From Alicyclobacillus sacchari (GTDB lineage Bacteria > Bacillota > Bacilli > Alicyclobacillales > Alicyclobacillaceae), in contig NZ_SORF01000003.1 of NCBI RefSeq assembly GCF_004366795.1, positions 124,001-188,000 on the forward strand: 64,000 nucleotides of DNA, in the 5' to 3' direction. The notes below the pieces were generated by a model. It was not told the origin of the DNA. It saw nothing but the letters and a program-made list of their open reading frames with translations, and did no database searches. The translations under genes and the position numbers were made by a program. Position 1 is the stretch's first letter, and each line of letters opens with the position of its first letter. Below, piece by piece: positions 49,974 through 59,754 of the stretch.

Positions 49974-52022
49974 ATGGGCCGATCCTGGCCTTCGCTCGCA
50001 GCGGACAAGCGCGAGGCAACGAAAGTGTTCCGCCGCCGTAAGTCGACGGCGCGGATTTTGCTGTCAGCCTTTTTCATCCCGCTCGGCATCGGCTTTGGCG
50101 GCATGTCCTTGCTCTTGATTGGGCTGCGGATCATGCCTTTGCCAGAGGGCGGCAGTGCCATGCCTACGGAAATAGAGAGCGCCGACGGCACGCGGATTGC
50201 GAACTGGACGACCACCGGCGAAGCGCCGCAGAATGTTCCGCTGGATCACATCCCGGAGCCTCTGGTCGCAGCGACGATCGCCGTCGAAGATCAAAACTTC
50301 TATCGCGATCACGCGATCAGCCTGAAATCGACGGCGCGTGCGCTGGTTGTCAACCTGCGCCACGGCGGCGTGGTGGAAGGCGGATCGACCATTACCCAGC
50401 AACTCGCGAAAAACCTGTATTTATCTCAGGATCGCACCATATCGCGCAAGCTTCGCGAGGCGATGTTTGCCATCCAACTCGAACTGCACAAATCAAAAGA
50501 TTGGATCTTGGGCCGCTATCTGAATGTCGTGTATTACGGCCACGGCGCATACGGTGTACAGGCCGCATCAAAGCTCTATTTCAACAAACCGGTGGAGGAT
50601 CTCGATCTCGCCGAATGTGCATTGCTCGCCGGTCTGCCGAAAGGCCCGTCCATCTACTCGCCCATCGATCACTTTGATAGGGCAAAACAGCGCCAGCGCG
50701 TGGTGCTTGAGCGCATGGTGGCCACTGGCTACTTGACACAGGCACAGGCACAAGCGGCAGCCGCCGAACCGATCCATGTCGCCGTGCACCACACACCTGT
50801 GGTCACCGCGCCGTATTTCACCGATCTCGCCGTGCGCGAGGCCAAACGCGTGGCCCACTTGAGCGATTCCGATCTCGACGCAGGCGCCGTGCGCATCAAG
50901 ACGACACTCGATCCGCTCTTGCAACAGGCGGCCGAGCGCGCCATCGCCTCGACCCTGCCCAAGAACAGCGGCATCCAGGCGGCCTTGGTCGCCATGGATC
51001 CCAAGACCGGCGCCATCCGCGCCTTGGTCGGCGGCCGCAACTTCCAAACCAGCCCGTTCAACCGGGCGTTGGCGCCGCGCCAACCGGGATCGACATTTAA
51101 GGCGATTGTCTACAGCGCCGCCCTCGAACACGGCTGGACACCGGCTAAGCAAGTCGACAGCAAATTGACGACGTTCGTCTACGGAGCGTCCCCCGCCGAC
51201 AGGTACACCGTGCACGATTACGCAGACGTGTATGCTGGCAGACCGTTGACGCTGCGCGAAGCGATTGCGCGATCGGACAACGTGTATGCGGTGCATACGA
51301 ACCTCGCGATTGGCCCACAGCACGTGATCGATATGGCGCATCGCTTGGGCATTGCCGACGAGATGAAGCCGTATCCGTCACTCGCCTTGGGCGTCTTCCC
51401 GATCTCGCCCGTCGAGATGGCGGGTGCGTACGCTGCGTTGGCCAACGGCGGCTTGCGCGTGACGCCGCACGCCGTGGCCGAGATCGACACGCCGGATGGC
51501 AGGACGACCGTGGATGCGCCGATCACGCGCGCCCTGTCGCCAGATGTGGCGTTTCAAATGTCCGATCTGATGCAAAGCGTTTTGGGAGACAGCGGGACAG
51601 GTTATGGGGCAAGGCCGTATCTGCACGCACCCGCAGCCGCGAAAACAGGCACGACAGATACGGACGCTTGGATGGTGGGTTACACGCCAAATTTGGTGTG
51701 CGCCGTCTGGGTGGGATACGATTCAAACCGCCCACTCTCGGTGCAGGAGTCACACATGGCCGCGCCGATTTGGGGGAAGTTCATGGGAACTGCGCAGGTG
51801 CACATGCCTGGCGGCTGGTTCGCGGCGCCCGCCGATTTAAAGGCGGTGCGCATCGATCCGCTGTCGGGCGGCGTGGCGACACCCGAGTGCCGGATCGCAG
51901 AAACGGACTACTTCCGTCCAGGGACAGAACCGACAGAGCCATGCCCGCTGCACAGCTCAGCGACGCCGCAGAAAGCTGTGCCGAAGTCTGGTTTGTTTGG
52001 TTGGCTGCGAAAGCTGTTCTAA
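49974..52022 (+). CDS. pbpG: Class A penicillin-binding protein (PBP2d/PbpG-like)
   Basis: Bifunctional wall synthase, 682 residues. One membrane anchor (about 28-52). GT51 transglycosylase about 65-260 with catalytic Glu105 in AVEDQNFYRDH and GGSTITQQLAKNLYLS. Transpeptidase about 310-630 with SxxK Ser373-Lys376 (PGSTFK), SDN 434-436 and KTG 557-559. The locus after speE corresponds to B. subtilis ywhE/pbpG, a sigma-F gene acting in engulfment. A sigma-G/F-like pair (GGAATA-N18-CACAATA, 49904-49934) is weak. A GGAATAGTATTCC palindrome covers the -35. SD TGGAGG precedes the ATG. Confidence 0.9.
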   Translation: MGRSWPSLAADKREATKVFRRRKSTARILLSAFFIPLGIGFGGMSLLLIGLRIMPLPEGGSAMPTEIESADGTRIANWTTTGEAPQNVPLDHIPEPLVAATIAVEDQNFYRDHAISLKSTARALVVNLRHGGVVEGGSTITQQLAKNLYLSQDRTISRKLREAMFAIQLELHKSKDWILGRYLNVVYYGHGAYGVQAASKLYFNKPVEDLDLAECALLAGLPKGPSIYSPIDHFDRAKQRQRVVLERMVATGYLTQAQAQAAAAEPIHVAVHHTPVVTAPYFTDLAVREAKRVAHLSDSDLDAGAVRIKTTLDPLLQQAAERAIASTLPKNSGIQAALVAMDPKTGAIRALVGGRNFQTSPFNRALAPRQPGSTFKAIVYSAALEHGWTPAKQVDSKLTTFVYGASPADRYTVHDYADVYAGRPLTLREAIARSDNVYAVHTNLAIGPQHVIDMAHRLGIADEMKPYPSLALGVFPISPVEMAGAYAALANGGLRVTPHAVAEIDTPDGRTTVDAPITRALSPDVAFQMSDLMQSVLGDSGTGYGARPYLHAPAAAKTGTTDTDAWMVGYTPNLVCAVWVGYDSNRPLSVQESHMAAPIWGKFMGTAQVHMPGGWFAAPADLKAVRIDPLSGGVATPECRIAETDYFRPGTEPTEPCPLHSSATPQKAVPKSGLFGWLRKLF

Positions 52023-52083
52023 GCGCGCCAGAGCCCGGAATTGTGTGCTACAATGGCGGCAACACATGTGGGAGGCGTGACCT

Positions 52084-53274
52084 GTGGAACAACGTTTGTC
52101 CGCGCGAGTACGAAATATTCGACCATCGGCAACGATGGCCGTCGACAGCAAGACCAAGCAATTGCTGGCAAAGGGACAGCCGGTCATCAACATGAGTGTC
52201 GGCGAACCCGACTTTGATACACCTGTGCCGGCGGCGTTTGCCGGTGTGCGAGCCATCGTCAACGGCCAAACCCGGTACACCGAAGCGGCCGGCACCATCG
52301 CGTTGCGCAAGGCGATTGCGCAAAAACTGGCGACGGAAAATGGCCTGTCATACGCGCCTGAGCAAATCATCGTCTCAAACGGCGCCAAGCATACGCTGTA
52401 CAACGTCTTTGCAAGCATTCTCGACGAGGGCGACGAGGTCGTTTTACCAGCGCCTTATTGGACGTCATATCCCGAGCAAATCAGCGTCGCTGGCGGTAAA
52501 CCGGCCATCGTGCAGTGCGGTGCAGAGGCAGGCTTCAAAATGACTGCAGATGACCTGGAGAAGGCCATCACAAACAAGACCAAGGCCGTTCTGCTCAATT
52601 CTCCGTCCAATCCGACAGGTGCCGTGTATCACGAAGACGAGTTGGCGGCTCTCGGCGAGGTATTGCGCCAACACGACGTGTATATCGTCCTCGACGAGAT
52701 TTACGAGCGTCTGGTGTACGGCGTCAAACAGGTCAGTCTCGCGGCCGTGTGCCCGGACTTGCACGATCGCGCCCTGGTTGTGAACGGCTTTTCGAAGGCG
52801 TTCGCGATGACTGGTTGGCGCCTTGGATACGTCGCCGCCCCCGCCGATGTCGCAAAGGCCATTTCGAGCTTTCAGAGCCACTCCACCGGCAGCCCGGCGA
52901 CGATGTCGCAGTATGCGGGTCTCGAGGCGCTCAAACACTTTGATCCCAGCGTCGTCGAAGTCTTTCGACGCCGGCGCGATACCTTGGTCTCGGGCTTAAA
53001 CAGCTTGGATGGCGTCCGCTGCCTGATGCCGGAAGGTGCATTTTATGCTTTCCCCGACGTGACGGGCGTATTTGGATCCAAGTATGAAGGCCAAACCATC
53101 CAATCGAGCAGCGATTATTGCGAACTGCTGCTTGAGCATGCGCTCGTGGCCAGCGTACCTGGCGAGGCGTTTGGTGCCCCAGGCTATGTACGCTTCTCCT
53201 ACGCGGTAGCAGACGGCGATGTCGTAGAAGCCATCGACCGGATGCGTGCGTTCCATCAAAAGTTGAGCCGCTGA
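52084..53274 (+). CDS. aspB: Aspartate aminotransferase (class I)
   Basis: PLP aminotransferase of subgroup Ib, 396 residues. Schiff-base Lys238 in NGFSKAFAMTGWRLGYV, NPTGAVY near 176 and the substrate-carboxylate Arg in GYVRFSYA near the C-terminus. Converts aspartate and 2-oxoglutarate to oxaloacetate and glutamate; prephenate activity is also known in this subgroup. GTG 52084 has GGAGG 8 nt upstream. Ends at a strong terminator. Confidence 0.93.
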   Translation: MEQRLSARVRNIRPSATMAVDSKTKQLLAKGQPVINMSVGEPDFDTPVPAAFAGVRAIVNGQTRYTEAAGTIALRKAIAQKLATENGLSYAPEQIIVSNGAKHTLYNVFASILDEGDEVVLPAPYWTSYPEQISVAGGKPAIVQCGAEAGFKMTADDLEKAITNKTKAVLLNSPSNPTGAVYHEDELAALGEVLRQHDVYIVLDEIYERLVYGVKQVSLAAVCPDLHDRALVVNGFSKAFAMTGWRLGYVAAPADVAKAISSFQSHSTGSPATMSQYAGLEALKHFDPSVVEVFRRRRDTLVSGLNSLDGVRCLMPEGAFYAFPDVTGVFGSKYEGQTIQSSSDYCELLLEHALVASVPGEAFGAPGYVRFSYAVADGDVVEAIDRMRAFHQKLSR

Positions 53275-53301
53275 CAGACCTATCGTCAGCCGACAAGCAT
53301 C

Positions 53302-53325
53302 AGCCGCCCGGTGGGCGGCTTTTGT
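53302..53325 (+). terminator. Terminator after aspB
   Basis: 8-bp stem AGCCGCCC/GGGCGGCT (53302-53309, 53313-53320), 3-nt loop, followed by TTTGTT on the plus strand. Confidence 0.85.
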
Positions 53326-53361
53326 TCCATCATGGAACTAGCTCATCTGGAACGCGTAACG

Positions 53362-53604
53362 TCATCTTGGCTCGCTTGACGAGCCAGGCTCTGCAGGATG
53401 GATTTCACCTTCGTGATCGAGAATCTGATGATCATTTTGAATGGAAATCAGGCCAGCCTGATCAAGCTCGTGCAAAACCTCAAACAGGCTATCGCGCTTT
53501 GCCTCGGGCAACGATCTGACAAACTTGTTGATATCCTGTCCTGGCGCCAACTGCACAAAGTGAACCCCGCCATACTTCGCATATAGATCCCTGCGATAGG
53601 TCAA
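53362..53604 (-). CDS. Small hypothetical protein
   Basis: 80 residues from TTG 53604, chosen because AAAGGAG lies 9 nt upstream and the sequence turns protein-like there (TYRRDLYAKYGGVHFVQLAP). A helical middle (DINKFVRSLPEAKRDSLFEVLHELDQAG) and an acidic tail (DHEGEIHPAEPGSSSE). No family recognised. Convergent with aspB, divergent from the Pro/Gln-rich gene. Confidence 0.5.
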   Translation of the reverse strand: MTYRRDLYAKYGGVHFVQLAPGQDINKFVRSLPEAKRDSLFEVLHELDQAGLISIQNDHQILDHEGEIHPAEPGSSSEPR

Positions 53605-53751
53605 ACGCGCCAACTCCTTTCCCCCACTGCACACTTCGTCCGTAGTCTGCGCGTCATGACACTGGCTATGCACACGCGCGTTCGCCCGCACAGAATCGCG
53701 GCGATTGCCATACGATATCGGAGCATCCATGGGGAAGCGAGGTGTACCCCG

Positions 53752-54558
53752 ATGAATTCCGATCGCGCTGCGAGGAGAACAGCACAACCGCGAAAAGGGG
53801 CGACAAAGCCTGGTCACAGAACGGCGCAAGGATCTGTACTACGGCTTTCCGACGCGGTGCTCGCCAAAACCAGAAGCACTCGTACGTCTACCGGCCCAAA
53901 AGGGAGAGGCAACGGTACGCGTAAAACACAACCGCGGCCAAGCCAGGGCGGATCGCCATCGATCGCCAACCCGAGTAAAAAATCGCCTTCGCTTTCGCAG
54001 CTGTTATCGCCGAAAAACATGCAGGATACTTTGAAAACAGTCGGCAATCTGCGGAATACGGTCAAAAACTGGCTCAATTATCTGCAACAGGCGGACAAAA
54101 TGCTTGACACGGTCTATATCACGACAGGCACGCTCAAGGAGAGCGGCGTTCTCGATAAACTGCTGAAGCACCGCGGCAAAAATTTGACCACAGAGGACTT
54201 TACCAGCATTTTGGCGGCTTTGATGGCTTCTCCGCTAGGGGCGGGTCTGCTCGGCGGATCGAACGACAACGAAAACAGTCAACCGACGAAGACGAACAAC
54301 CAGCAGCCTGTTCAGCCGCAACAACCCCAGCCGCAGCAACAACCTGCGCAGATGTACGCGGGAGCACAGCCTTACCCTGCGCCACCTGCTGCACCCGGGT
54401 ACGGGTACCCGCCGCCAAATGCAGCTCCGGGTTATCCAGCCCCCTACGGGCCACCTGGCGCCTACCAAGCGCCACAGTACGGTCCTGCGCAGCCGTACAC
54501 TCCGGCGCTGCCTCCTGCAAATGGTCAGCCCCAGAGGCCGCAGCCTGAGGGCGAATAG
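53752..54558 (+). CDS. Pro/Gln/Tyr-rich hypothetical protein, possibly spore-associated
   Basis: 268 residues in three parts. The N-terminal ~85 are basic (Arg/Lys/Ser/Thr). Residues ~85-185 form a helical domain (SLSQLLSPKNMQDTLKTVG, NTVKNWLNYLQQADKML, TTEDFTSILAALMASPLGAG). The C-terminal ~75 are Pro/Gln/Tyr/Ala-rich (QPVQPQQPQPQQQPAQ, then YPAPP/YGYPPP-type repeats) as in spore coat and VrrA/YqfQ-like proteins. ATG 53752 has GAGG 9 nt upstream; the frame is open earlier. Coat function is inference only. Confidence 0.55.
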   Translation: MNSDRAARRTAQPRKGATKPGHRTAQGSVLRLSDAVLAKTRSTRTSTGPKGRGNGTRKTQPRPSQGGSPSIANPSKKSPSLSQLLSPKNMQDTLKTVGNLRNTVKNWLNYLQQADKMLDTVYITTGTLKESGVLDKLLKHRGKNLTTEDFTSILAALMASPLGAGLLGGSNDNENSQPTKTNNQQPVQPQQPQPQQQPAQMYAGAQPYPAPPAAPGYGYPPPNAAPGYPAPYGPPGAYQAPQYGPAQPYTPALPPANGQPQRPQPEGE

Positions 54559-54594
54559 GCGGTGCATGCGATGAAACCATGGCAATTGCCCAGA

Positions 54595-54637
54595 AAATAG
54601 CTGTCATTTGCCCAGGGGGCAGGCAGCTATTTTTTTT
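54595..54637 (+). terminator. Terminator after the Pro/Gln-rich gene
   Basis: 9-bp outer stem AAATAGCTG/CAGCTATTT (54595-54603, 54624-54632) with an inner TGCCC/GGGCA pairing, followed by a run of T to 54637. Confidence 0.9.
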
Positions 54638-54800
54638 GCTGGAAGAGGTGAACTGATGAGCAAAGGCCATCAGCAATCCAGAATGGAGGTCAGTTGCGGG
54701 CGGATCGGATCTTTGCCCAAATGTATTGATCCATCGTCCTGAACACAAGGAATACGGTGGCCGGACCTGAAGTGGCGCTTGTCTCCACCCAAATGCGCAA

Positions 54801-54830
54801 ATCGCCCAGGGATGCCTATCCCCAGGCGAT
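54801..54830 (-). terminator. Probable terminator after the SpoVIF-like gene
   Basis: 13-bp stem with two G-U pairs (54801-54813 and 54818-54830) immediately past the stop codon on the minus strand; the following T-run is weak. Confidence 0.6.
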
Positions 54831-54837
54831 TGCCAGC

Positions 54838-55272
54838 TCAGTCCTTTGTGTTCTTCGGAACGAATTTCTTGATTTCCTTGAGTGTCTTATCGTCGACGTT
54901 CTTGCCGTACTTCTTGACAATCTCGTCGACGCTCGCGTTCGGTCCATTCTTCGTCGCGTCCGAATAGGCCTTGACAAACTGCTTGATCCGTTGTTCTGGA
55001 ACCGGCAAGCCAAGTTTATCTGCAAAGTTTTTCGCCAGCGACTCGACCTCATTCGGATCACGCCATTGATCTGGCGTCACCTTCTTGACGTCGTCAAGGA
55101 TTTGGAAAATTGCTTTGCGCTTGCCAGCGAGATTGTTTTTCAGCGTGTCCAGCGATCCCGACGGAGCCGCCGCCACTGGCTGCGCTTCCGGTGCCGGCGA
55201 CGCAGGAGCCGCAGTCTGCCGCTTTGGCCGCGATGAGCCTTTGCGGTTTCGCTTATTGGATGAAGCCGCCAT
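54838..55272 (-). CDS. SpoVIF-like sporulation protein (tentative)
   Basis: 144 residues. The first ~40 are basic and Ala/Pro-rich (NKRNRKGSSRPKRQT). The rest is helical: IFQILDDVKKVTPDQWRDPNEVESLAKNFADKLGLPVPEQRIKQFVKAY. The order D-x2-K-V ... F/W-x-D-x2-x-V-x2-L-x5-L-x-x-x-P-V-x2-x-x-I resembles stage VI sporulation protein F, a coat-assembly factor of about 90 residues in Bacillus. The match is by eye and the protein is longer. SD AAGGAGG precedes the ATG. Confidence 0.45.
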   Translation of the reverse strand: MAASSNKRNRKGSSRPKRQTAAPASPAPEAQPVAAAPSGSLDTLKNNLAGKRKAIFQILDDVKKVTPDQWRDPNEVESLAKNFADKLGLPVPEQRIKQFVKAYSDATKNGPNASVDEIVKKYGKNVDDKTLKEIKKFVPKNTKD

Positions 55273-55409
55273 GTCGCATCCTCCTTCTCCGTTTCACTCC
55301 TAGCGGAGCCTCTCCTCAACCTATGTTGAAAGGCCGCAGGATGTCTCAGCGAAACGCCCGAACACGACAAAAATGAGCGACTTCAAGAAACTCGCCTAAG
55401 CCGATTCGA

Positions 55410-55619
55410 TCATTGCACCTTGCGGACATGTGGGCTGCGAAGCCGAATATCGATTGCCGCGGCGAGAATCATCGCCAGGACCATCATGGCCCCGCCGGCG
55501 CAAGCAAGGACGCCCTTGCTCGACGCCGCCAGGACAAGCGTGAAGCCCACGAGCATCAACAAGCCAAGTCCCACGAACGCCAATACAAACGTCCGTCCCG
55601 CACGTTGAACCGCCTTCAT
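55410..55619 (-). CDS. Small membrane protein with two helices
   Basis: 69 residues from ATG 55619, which follows GGAGGG by 8 nt. Two hydrophobic segments (TFVLAFVGLGLLMLVGFTLVL and VLACAGGAMMVLAMILAAAI) with short charged ends. Family not recognised. Lies downstream of no clear partner; moaA lies upstream on the same strand, 57 nt away, so co-transcription is possible. Confidence 0.5.
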   Translation of the reverse strand: MKAVQRAGRTFVLAFVGLGLLMLVGFTLVLAASSKGVLACAGGAMMVLAMILAAAIDIRLRSPHVRKVQ

Positions 55620-55676
55620 TGTCGATTCCCTCCATAGCAAGTTGCAATCGCTCACGTGATCGTTTATACAGCATCG

Positions 55677-56711
55677 TCAGCCGCCAACGCGAGACATTTC
55701 GACCTTCCCAATCCGCTTGGTCTCGCGCGTGCGGACAGCCGAATACGCATCGCGGCGATGGTGCCAAACCTGTGCGAGGAACGCACGCACCTCCTCATCC
55801 GAAGCTCCGGATCGCAATAACGGCTTGAGCGGCTTGCCGTTTGTGGCAAACAGACACGTGTACAGTTCGCCATCGGCCGTCAGGCGCAGGCGATTACATC
55901 CCCCGCAAAACGGGTGACTGACCGAGTGAATGACGCCGATCTCACCCATGCCATCGAGATATCGATAGCGCGTCGCCACCTCGCCAGGCACGCGCGGCGG
56001 CACAGGTTCCAATGGGTGCACCTCGCCAATCTTACGCAAGATTTCAGCCGCAGGCACCACATCCTCCAACCGCCAGCCATTGCTCGTCCCGACATCCATA
56101 TATTCGATGAACCGCACGATCACGCCTGTGCCGCGAAAGCGCTCTGCGATCGGGAGGATTTCCTCTTCATTCCATCCGCGGCGTACCACCACGTTCACTT
56201 TCACGGGTGACAACCCAGCCGCAAGCGCCGCATCGACAGCCCGCAACACGCGATCAACGGGAAAGCCGACGCCGTTCATCCGCGTTGCAATATGGCTCGA
56301 AAGTGCATCCAGACTCACGGTCACCCTCTGCAACCCTGCATCCGCCAAGGCTTGCGCACGGGCCTTCGTCAACAAACTCCCATTTGTCGTAAGTGCCATA
56401 TCCTGAACGCCGTCGAGAGACGCAAGGGCGCCGACGATATCTATGATTTCCGATCGCAACAAAGGCTCCCCGCCAGTCAGCCGGATCTTTTCGACGCCAA
56501 GCTCCACGAGAAGCCGCGCCGTACGAACCAGTTCTTGTGTGGTCAAAAGCTCATCCCGCCGCAGAAAGGCGTGATGGGGTCCGAACTCATCTATCGGCAT
56601 GCAATAGGGGCAGCGAAAGTTGCAACGATCGGTCAGCGACATGCGAAGATCGCGCAAGGGACGTGACAGTGCATCAAACAGCTTCTGCTGACCTTCCCGC
56701 GTTTCGGTCAT
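55677..56711 (-). CDS. moaA: GTP 3',8-cyclase MoaA
   Basis: Radical SAM enzyme of molybdenum cofactor synthesis, converting GTP to 3',8-cyclo-7,8-dihydro-GTP. 344 residues. SAM cluster CNFRCPYC (Cys30, Cys34, Cys37); [10 protein letters not shown]; second cluster in [23 protein letters not shown]-terminal Gly-Gly tail (SRVGG) needed for activity. ATG 56711 follows GGGGGA; the reading frame continues upstream across mgsA and is rejected. No Moco riboswitch and no other moa genes are visible. Confidence 0.95.
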   Translation of the reverse strand: MTETREGQQKLFDALSRPLRDLRMSLTDRCNFRCPYCMPIDEFGPHHAFLRRDELLTTQELVRTARLLVELGVEKIRLTGGEPLLRSEIIDIVGALASLDGVQDMALTTNGSLLTKARAQALADAGLQRVTVSLDALSSHIATRMNGVGFPVDRVLRAVDAALAAGLSPVKVNVVVRRGWNEEEILPIAERFRGTGVIVRFIEYMDVGTSNGWRLEDVVPAAEILRKIGEVHPLEPVPPRVPGEVATRYRYLDGMGEIGVIHSVSHPFCGGCNRLRLTADGELYTCLFATNGKPLKPLLRSGASDEEVRAFLAQVWHHRRDAYSAVRTRETKRIGKVEMSRVGG

Positions 56712-56831
56712 CTGCCAATCCCCCATTCTTTCACCACCAGTGTACCACGCGATACGCAATCCTCCATCATTCCCCCAATCTGCTGTTTGCGGTACACTGA
56801 TAGCGTGAAGCATCGCCGAGGAGGCAAGATG

Positions 56832-57239
56832 ATGAACGTAGCATTGATTGCTCATGACAACAAGAAAGACGATATTGTAAACTTGGCCATCGCGTACCAA
56901 AACATTTTGAAAAATGTCAATCTGTTTGCAACCGGAACCACGGGTCTCCGCATTCACGAGGCGACGGGCCTGCCTGTGCATCGCTTTCAATCCGGTCCGT
57001 ATGGCGGCGATCAACAGATCGGCGCGATGATTGCAAACGATGAGATGGATCTCGTCATCTTCCTGCGCGATCCACTCACCGCCCAACCGCACGATCCCGA
57101 CATTACCGCGCTCTTGCGCATCTGCGATGTACATAACGTGCCGGTCGCAACGAACCTTGCGACGGCGGAAGCACTGGTGCGCGCGATGGAACAGGGGTTG
57201 GTGGATTTCAAGCCGCGCGGCCTCGAAACCGGCCGCTGA
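56832..57239 (+). CDS. mgsA: Methylglyoxal synthase
   Basis: Turns dihydroxyacetone phosphate into methylglyoxal and phosphate, a bypass of lower glycolysis. 135 residues. [15 protein letters not shown], the phosphate site [25 protein letters not shown] and [17 protein letters not shown] (catalytic Asp) are intact. ATG 56832 has AGGAGG 7 nt upstream; ATG 56829 is adjacent. Followed closely by the peptidase gene. Confidence 0.95.
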   Translation: MNVALIAHDNKKDDIVNLAIAYQNILKNVNLFATGTTGLRIHEATGLPVHRFQSGPYGGDQQIGAMIANDEMDLVIFLRDPLTAQPHDPDITALLRICDVHNVPVATNLATAEALVRAMEQGLVDFKPRGLETGR

Positions 57240-57266
57240 GTACGGCCGCAAAAGGGAGTGGAAAGC

Positions 57267-58517
57267 ATGACAGAACCGCAGGCGTATATTGAACGCCGCC
57301 GTCGACTGTTGGAACTGTTGCCCGAGCGGTCGTTCGCCCTGCTTTTTGCCGGCCAAGCGCCTTACATGTCCGGCGATCATCCGTATAGTCCGTTTCACGT
57401 CAACCGCAATTTCTTTTACTTGAGCGGAATTGCTCAGGAGCATTCCATTTTGTTACTCGCGAAACTCGACGGGCAGGAGCAAATGGTATTGTTCACCGAA
57501 CACGTATCTCCCACGGAGGAAAAGTGGACGGGAAAGCGCTTGTCCGACGACCAGGCAAGATCTGTTTCCGGCATTGAGACCATTCAGGACATCGCACAAT
57601 TTGAAGGAACCTTGGGAAGACTTCTGCGGACCGGAGAGTACGAGCAACTCTACCTGGATGTTGAACAGGACAACTGGGCGCAGACGGAGACGTCGGCACA
57701 CCGCTTTGCACGTACGTTCCGCGACAAATACCCGGCTGTGTCCATACGCAACCCCTATCCTCTCATCTGCAGGCTCCGAACCGTCAAGGACGACGGTGAG
57801 ATCAAGCAGATTCGCGAAGCCTTGCGCATCACAAAAGACGGCATTCTGCGAATGATGCAACATGCCAAACCGGGTATGAAAGAGTATGAATTGGAGGCGC
57901 ACTTCGATTACGCCCTGCGTTCCCAAGGCGTTCGCGAGCATGCGTTTCCAAGTATTATCGCAGGTGGTGAACGGGCGACCGTATTACACTACGTGACCAA
58001 CGACCAAGCCATTGCCGAGGGCGACTTGGTACTTTGCGATCTCGGCGCGGCCTTCGGCGGCTATTCCGCCGATATCACGCGCACGTTCCCCATTACGGGG
58101 AAATTTAGTGATCGCCAACGGCAGTTGTACGAGATTGTACTCAAAGCGATGGAGGCAACCTTTGCCGCCATCCGACCGGGGGTTACGCTCGCAGAACTCA
58201 ATGACGTGACGAAAGCCACGTACGCGCGGGAGCTGAAGGCAATTGGCCTCATCCAGGAGGACGACGAGGTTTCTCGTTACTACTACCACAGCGTCAGTCA
58301 CCGCCTGGGTCTCGATACGCATGACGTCGGATCGCCAAAATGGCCTTTGCAGCCTGGCGATGTCATCACGGTAGAACCTGGTTTATATGTGGCGGAGGAA
58401 GGTATCGGCATCCGCATCGAGGACGACGTCGTGGTCACCGCCGACGGATATGTCAATCTCTCGGAAGACATCCCAAAGCGCGTCGAAGACGTTGAACGGT
58501 TGATGACACTGCGTTGA
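57267..58517 (+). CDS. Xaa-Pro aminopeptidase-like M24 peptidase
   Basis: 416 residues. N-terminal creatinase-like domain (GDHPYSPFHVNRNFFYLSGI) and a C-terminal pita-bread M24 domain. The five metal ligands are recognisable: Asp in VLCDLGAAFGGY, Asp in SADITRTFP, His in SVSHRLGLDTHD, Glu in TVEPGLYV and Glu in GIRIEDDV. Probably a proline-specific aminopeptidase (PepP type) by the long N-domain. ATG 57267 has GGGAG 8 nt upstream; in a likely mgsA operon. Confidence 0.9.
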   Translation: MTEPQAYIERRRRLLELLPERSFALLFAGQAPYMSGDHPYSPFHVNRNFFYLSGIAQEHSILLLAKLDGQEQMVLFTEHVSPTEEKWTGKRLSDDQARSVSGIETIQDIAQFEGTLGRLLRTGEYEQLYLDVEQDNWAQTETSAHRFARTFRDKYPAVSIRNPYPLICRLRTVKDDGEIKQIREALRITKDGILRMMQHAKPGMKEYELEAHFDYALRSQGVREHAFPSIIAGGERATVLHYVTNDQAIAEGDLVLCDLGAAFGGYSADITRTFPITGKFSDRQRQLYEIVLKAMEATFAAIRPGVTLAELNDVTKATYARELKAIGLIQEDDEVSRYYYHSVSHRLGLDTHDVGSPKWPLQPGDVITVEPGLYVAEEGIGIRIEDDVVVTADGYVNLSEDIPKRVEDVERLMTLR

Positions 58518-58747
58518 AGGTGTATGGGGTGGTCACCGCCGCCCCATGCCCCTGCCCCTTGAGTTGCATCTTCTGGCATGCCAGTTTAGACTTGAGATAG
58601 TGATGAAAGCGCACCCAAACAAGTTCATTCATTTGCGGCTTGAGGACGGGAATGGCCACACTGCTTCGCCTCTATGGATATGAGACGGACGCTCTGTGGC
58701 CATTGTTGTACCTATTGCGATGAGCGTTGCCCAAGGAGGCTGAACTT

Positions 58748-59737
58748 ATGAAAAAGTTACTGAACCAAGCGGATCGCTACGTCGACGAGATGCTGGACGG
58801 CATCGTCGCAGCTCACCCAGAGCTCAAACGGGTTCCCGGAACGCAGGTGATTGTCCGGGCGCATCCGAAAGCGAAGGTTGCGCTGGTGAGCGGCGGTGGC
58901 AGCGGCCACGAACCGGCGCACGCTGGCTATGTCGGCGATGGCATGCTCGATGCGGCCGTATCGGGTTCCGTCTTTACATCGCCGACCCCGGATCAGGTGC
59001 TGGCGGCCATTCGCGCGGTCGATCAGGGGCAGGGCGTGCTTCTCGTCATCAAGAACTACACCGGTGACGTCATGAACTTCGAGATGGCGGCCGATCTCGC
59101 AAGCATGGAGGGCATTGCGATCGAAAAAGTCATTGTCGCAGACGATGTCGCCGTCGAAAACAGCACCTACACGGTTGGTAAGCGCGGCATTGCAGGAACC
59201 GTCTTCGTGCACAAGATAGCCGGTGCGGCGGCGGAAGCGGGACTTGAACTGGCGGAGGTCAAGCGGATTGCAGAGAAGGTCATTCAAAACGTCTACAGCA
59301 TGGGAATGGCCCTATCCCCGTGTACCGTACCGGCGAGCGGCAAGCCAAGTTTTGAGCTCGGCGAGGATGAAGTGGAGATTGGCATCGGCATACACGGAGA
59401 ACCGGGAACACATCGCGAAAGCCTACGATCCGCTGACGATATCGTCGACACGCTACTCGAGCGCATCTTTGCAAAAAGCGGCATCGCACCGCCCGACAGA
59501 GTCGCCGTGATGCTCAACGGCCTTGGTGCAACGCCGCAGAGCGAGCTGTACATCGCATACCGCCGGGTGGCCGAACGCCTGGCCGAGCGAAGAATCGCAG
59601 TACACAAGACGCTGGTTGGCGAATACATGACATCGCTCGAAATGGCTGGGTTTTCAATCTCGCTCCTCAAACTGGACGACGAGCTCACGCGCCTGCTCGA
59701 CGCTCCAGCCGATACACCCGCACATCGCCAACGCTGA
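58748..59737 (+). CDS. dhaK: Dihydroxyacetone kinase subunit DhaK
   Basis: Substrate-binding subunit that carries dihydroxyacetone on a His through a hemiaminal bond. 329 residues. SGGGSGHEPAHAGYVGDGMLDAAVSG and the covalent His216 in GIGIHGEPG are present. ATG 58748 follows AAGGAGG by 8 nt. First gene of dhaKLM; with mgsA nearby it places triose-phosphate/DHA metabolism in this region. Confidence 0.96.
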   Translation: MKKLLNQADRYVDEMLDGIVAAHPELKRVPGTQVIVRAHPKAKVALVSGGGSGHEPAHAGYVGDGMLDAAVSGSVFTSPTPDQVLAAIRAVDQGQGVLLVIKNYTGDVMNFEMAADLASMEGIAIEKVIVADDVAVENSTYTVGKRGIAGTVFVHKIAGAAAEAGLELAEVKRIAEKVIQNVYSMGMALSPCTVPASGKPSFELGEDEVEIGIGIHGEPGTHRESLRSADDIVDTLLERIFAKSGIAPPDRVAVMLNGLGATPQSELYIAYRRVAERLAERRIAVHKTLVGEYMTSLEMAGFSISLLKLDDELTRLLDAPADTPAHRQR

Positions 59738-59754
59738 CGACGGAGGTGGGATAG

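Noticed and set aside
56712-57443. Upstream extension of the moaA frame to 588 codons
   Set aside because: It runs antisense through mgsA and the start of the peptidase gene; MoaA family proteins begin at ATG 56711, which has a ribosome site.
58518-58747. Possible regulatory RNA between the peptidase and dhaK
   Set aside because: Contains an ATGGGG/CCCCAT stem and the 12-bp palindrome CTGGCATGCCAG, but no T-run or known riboswitch core; too little to call.
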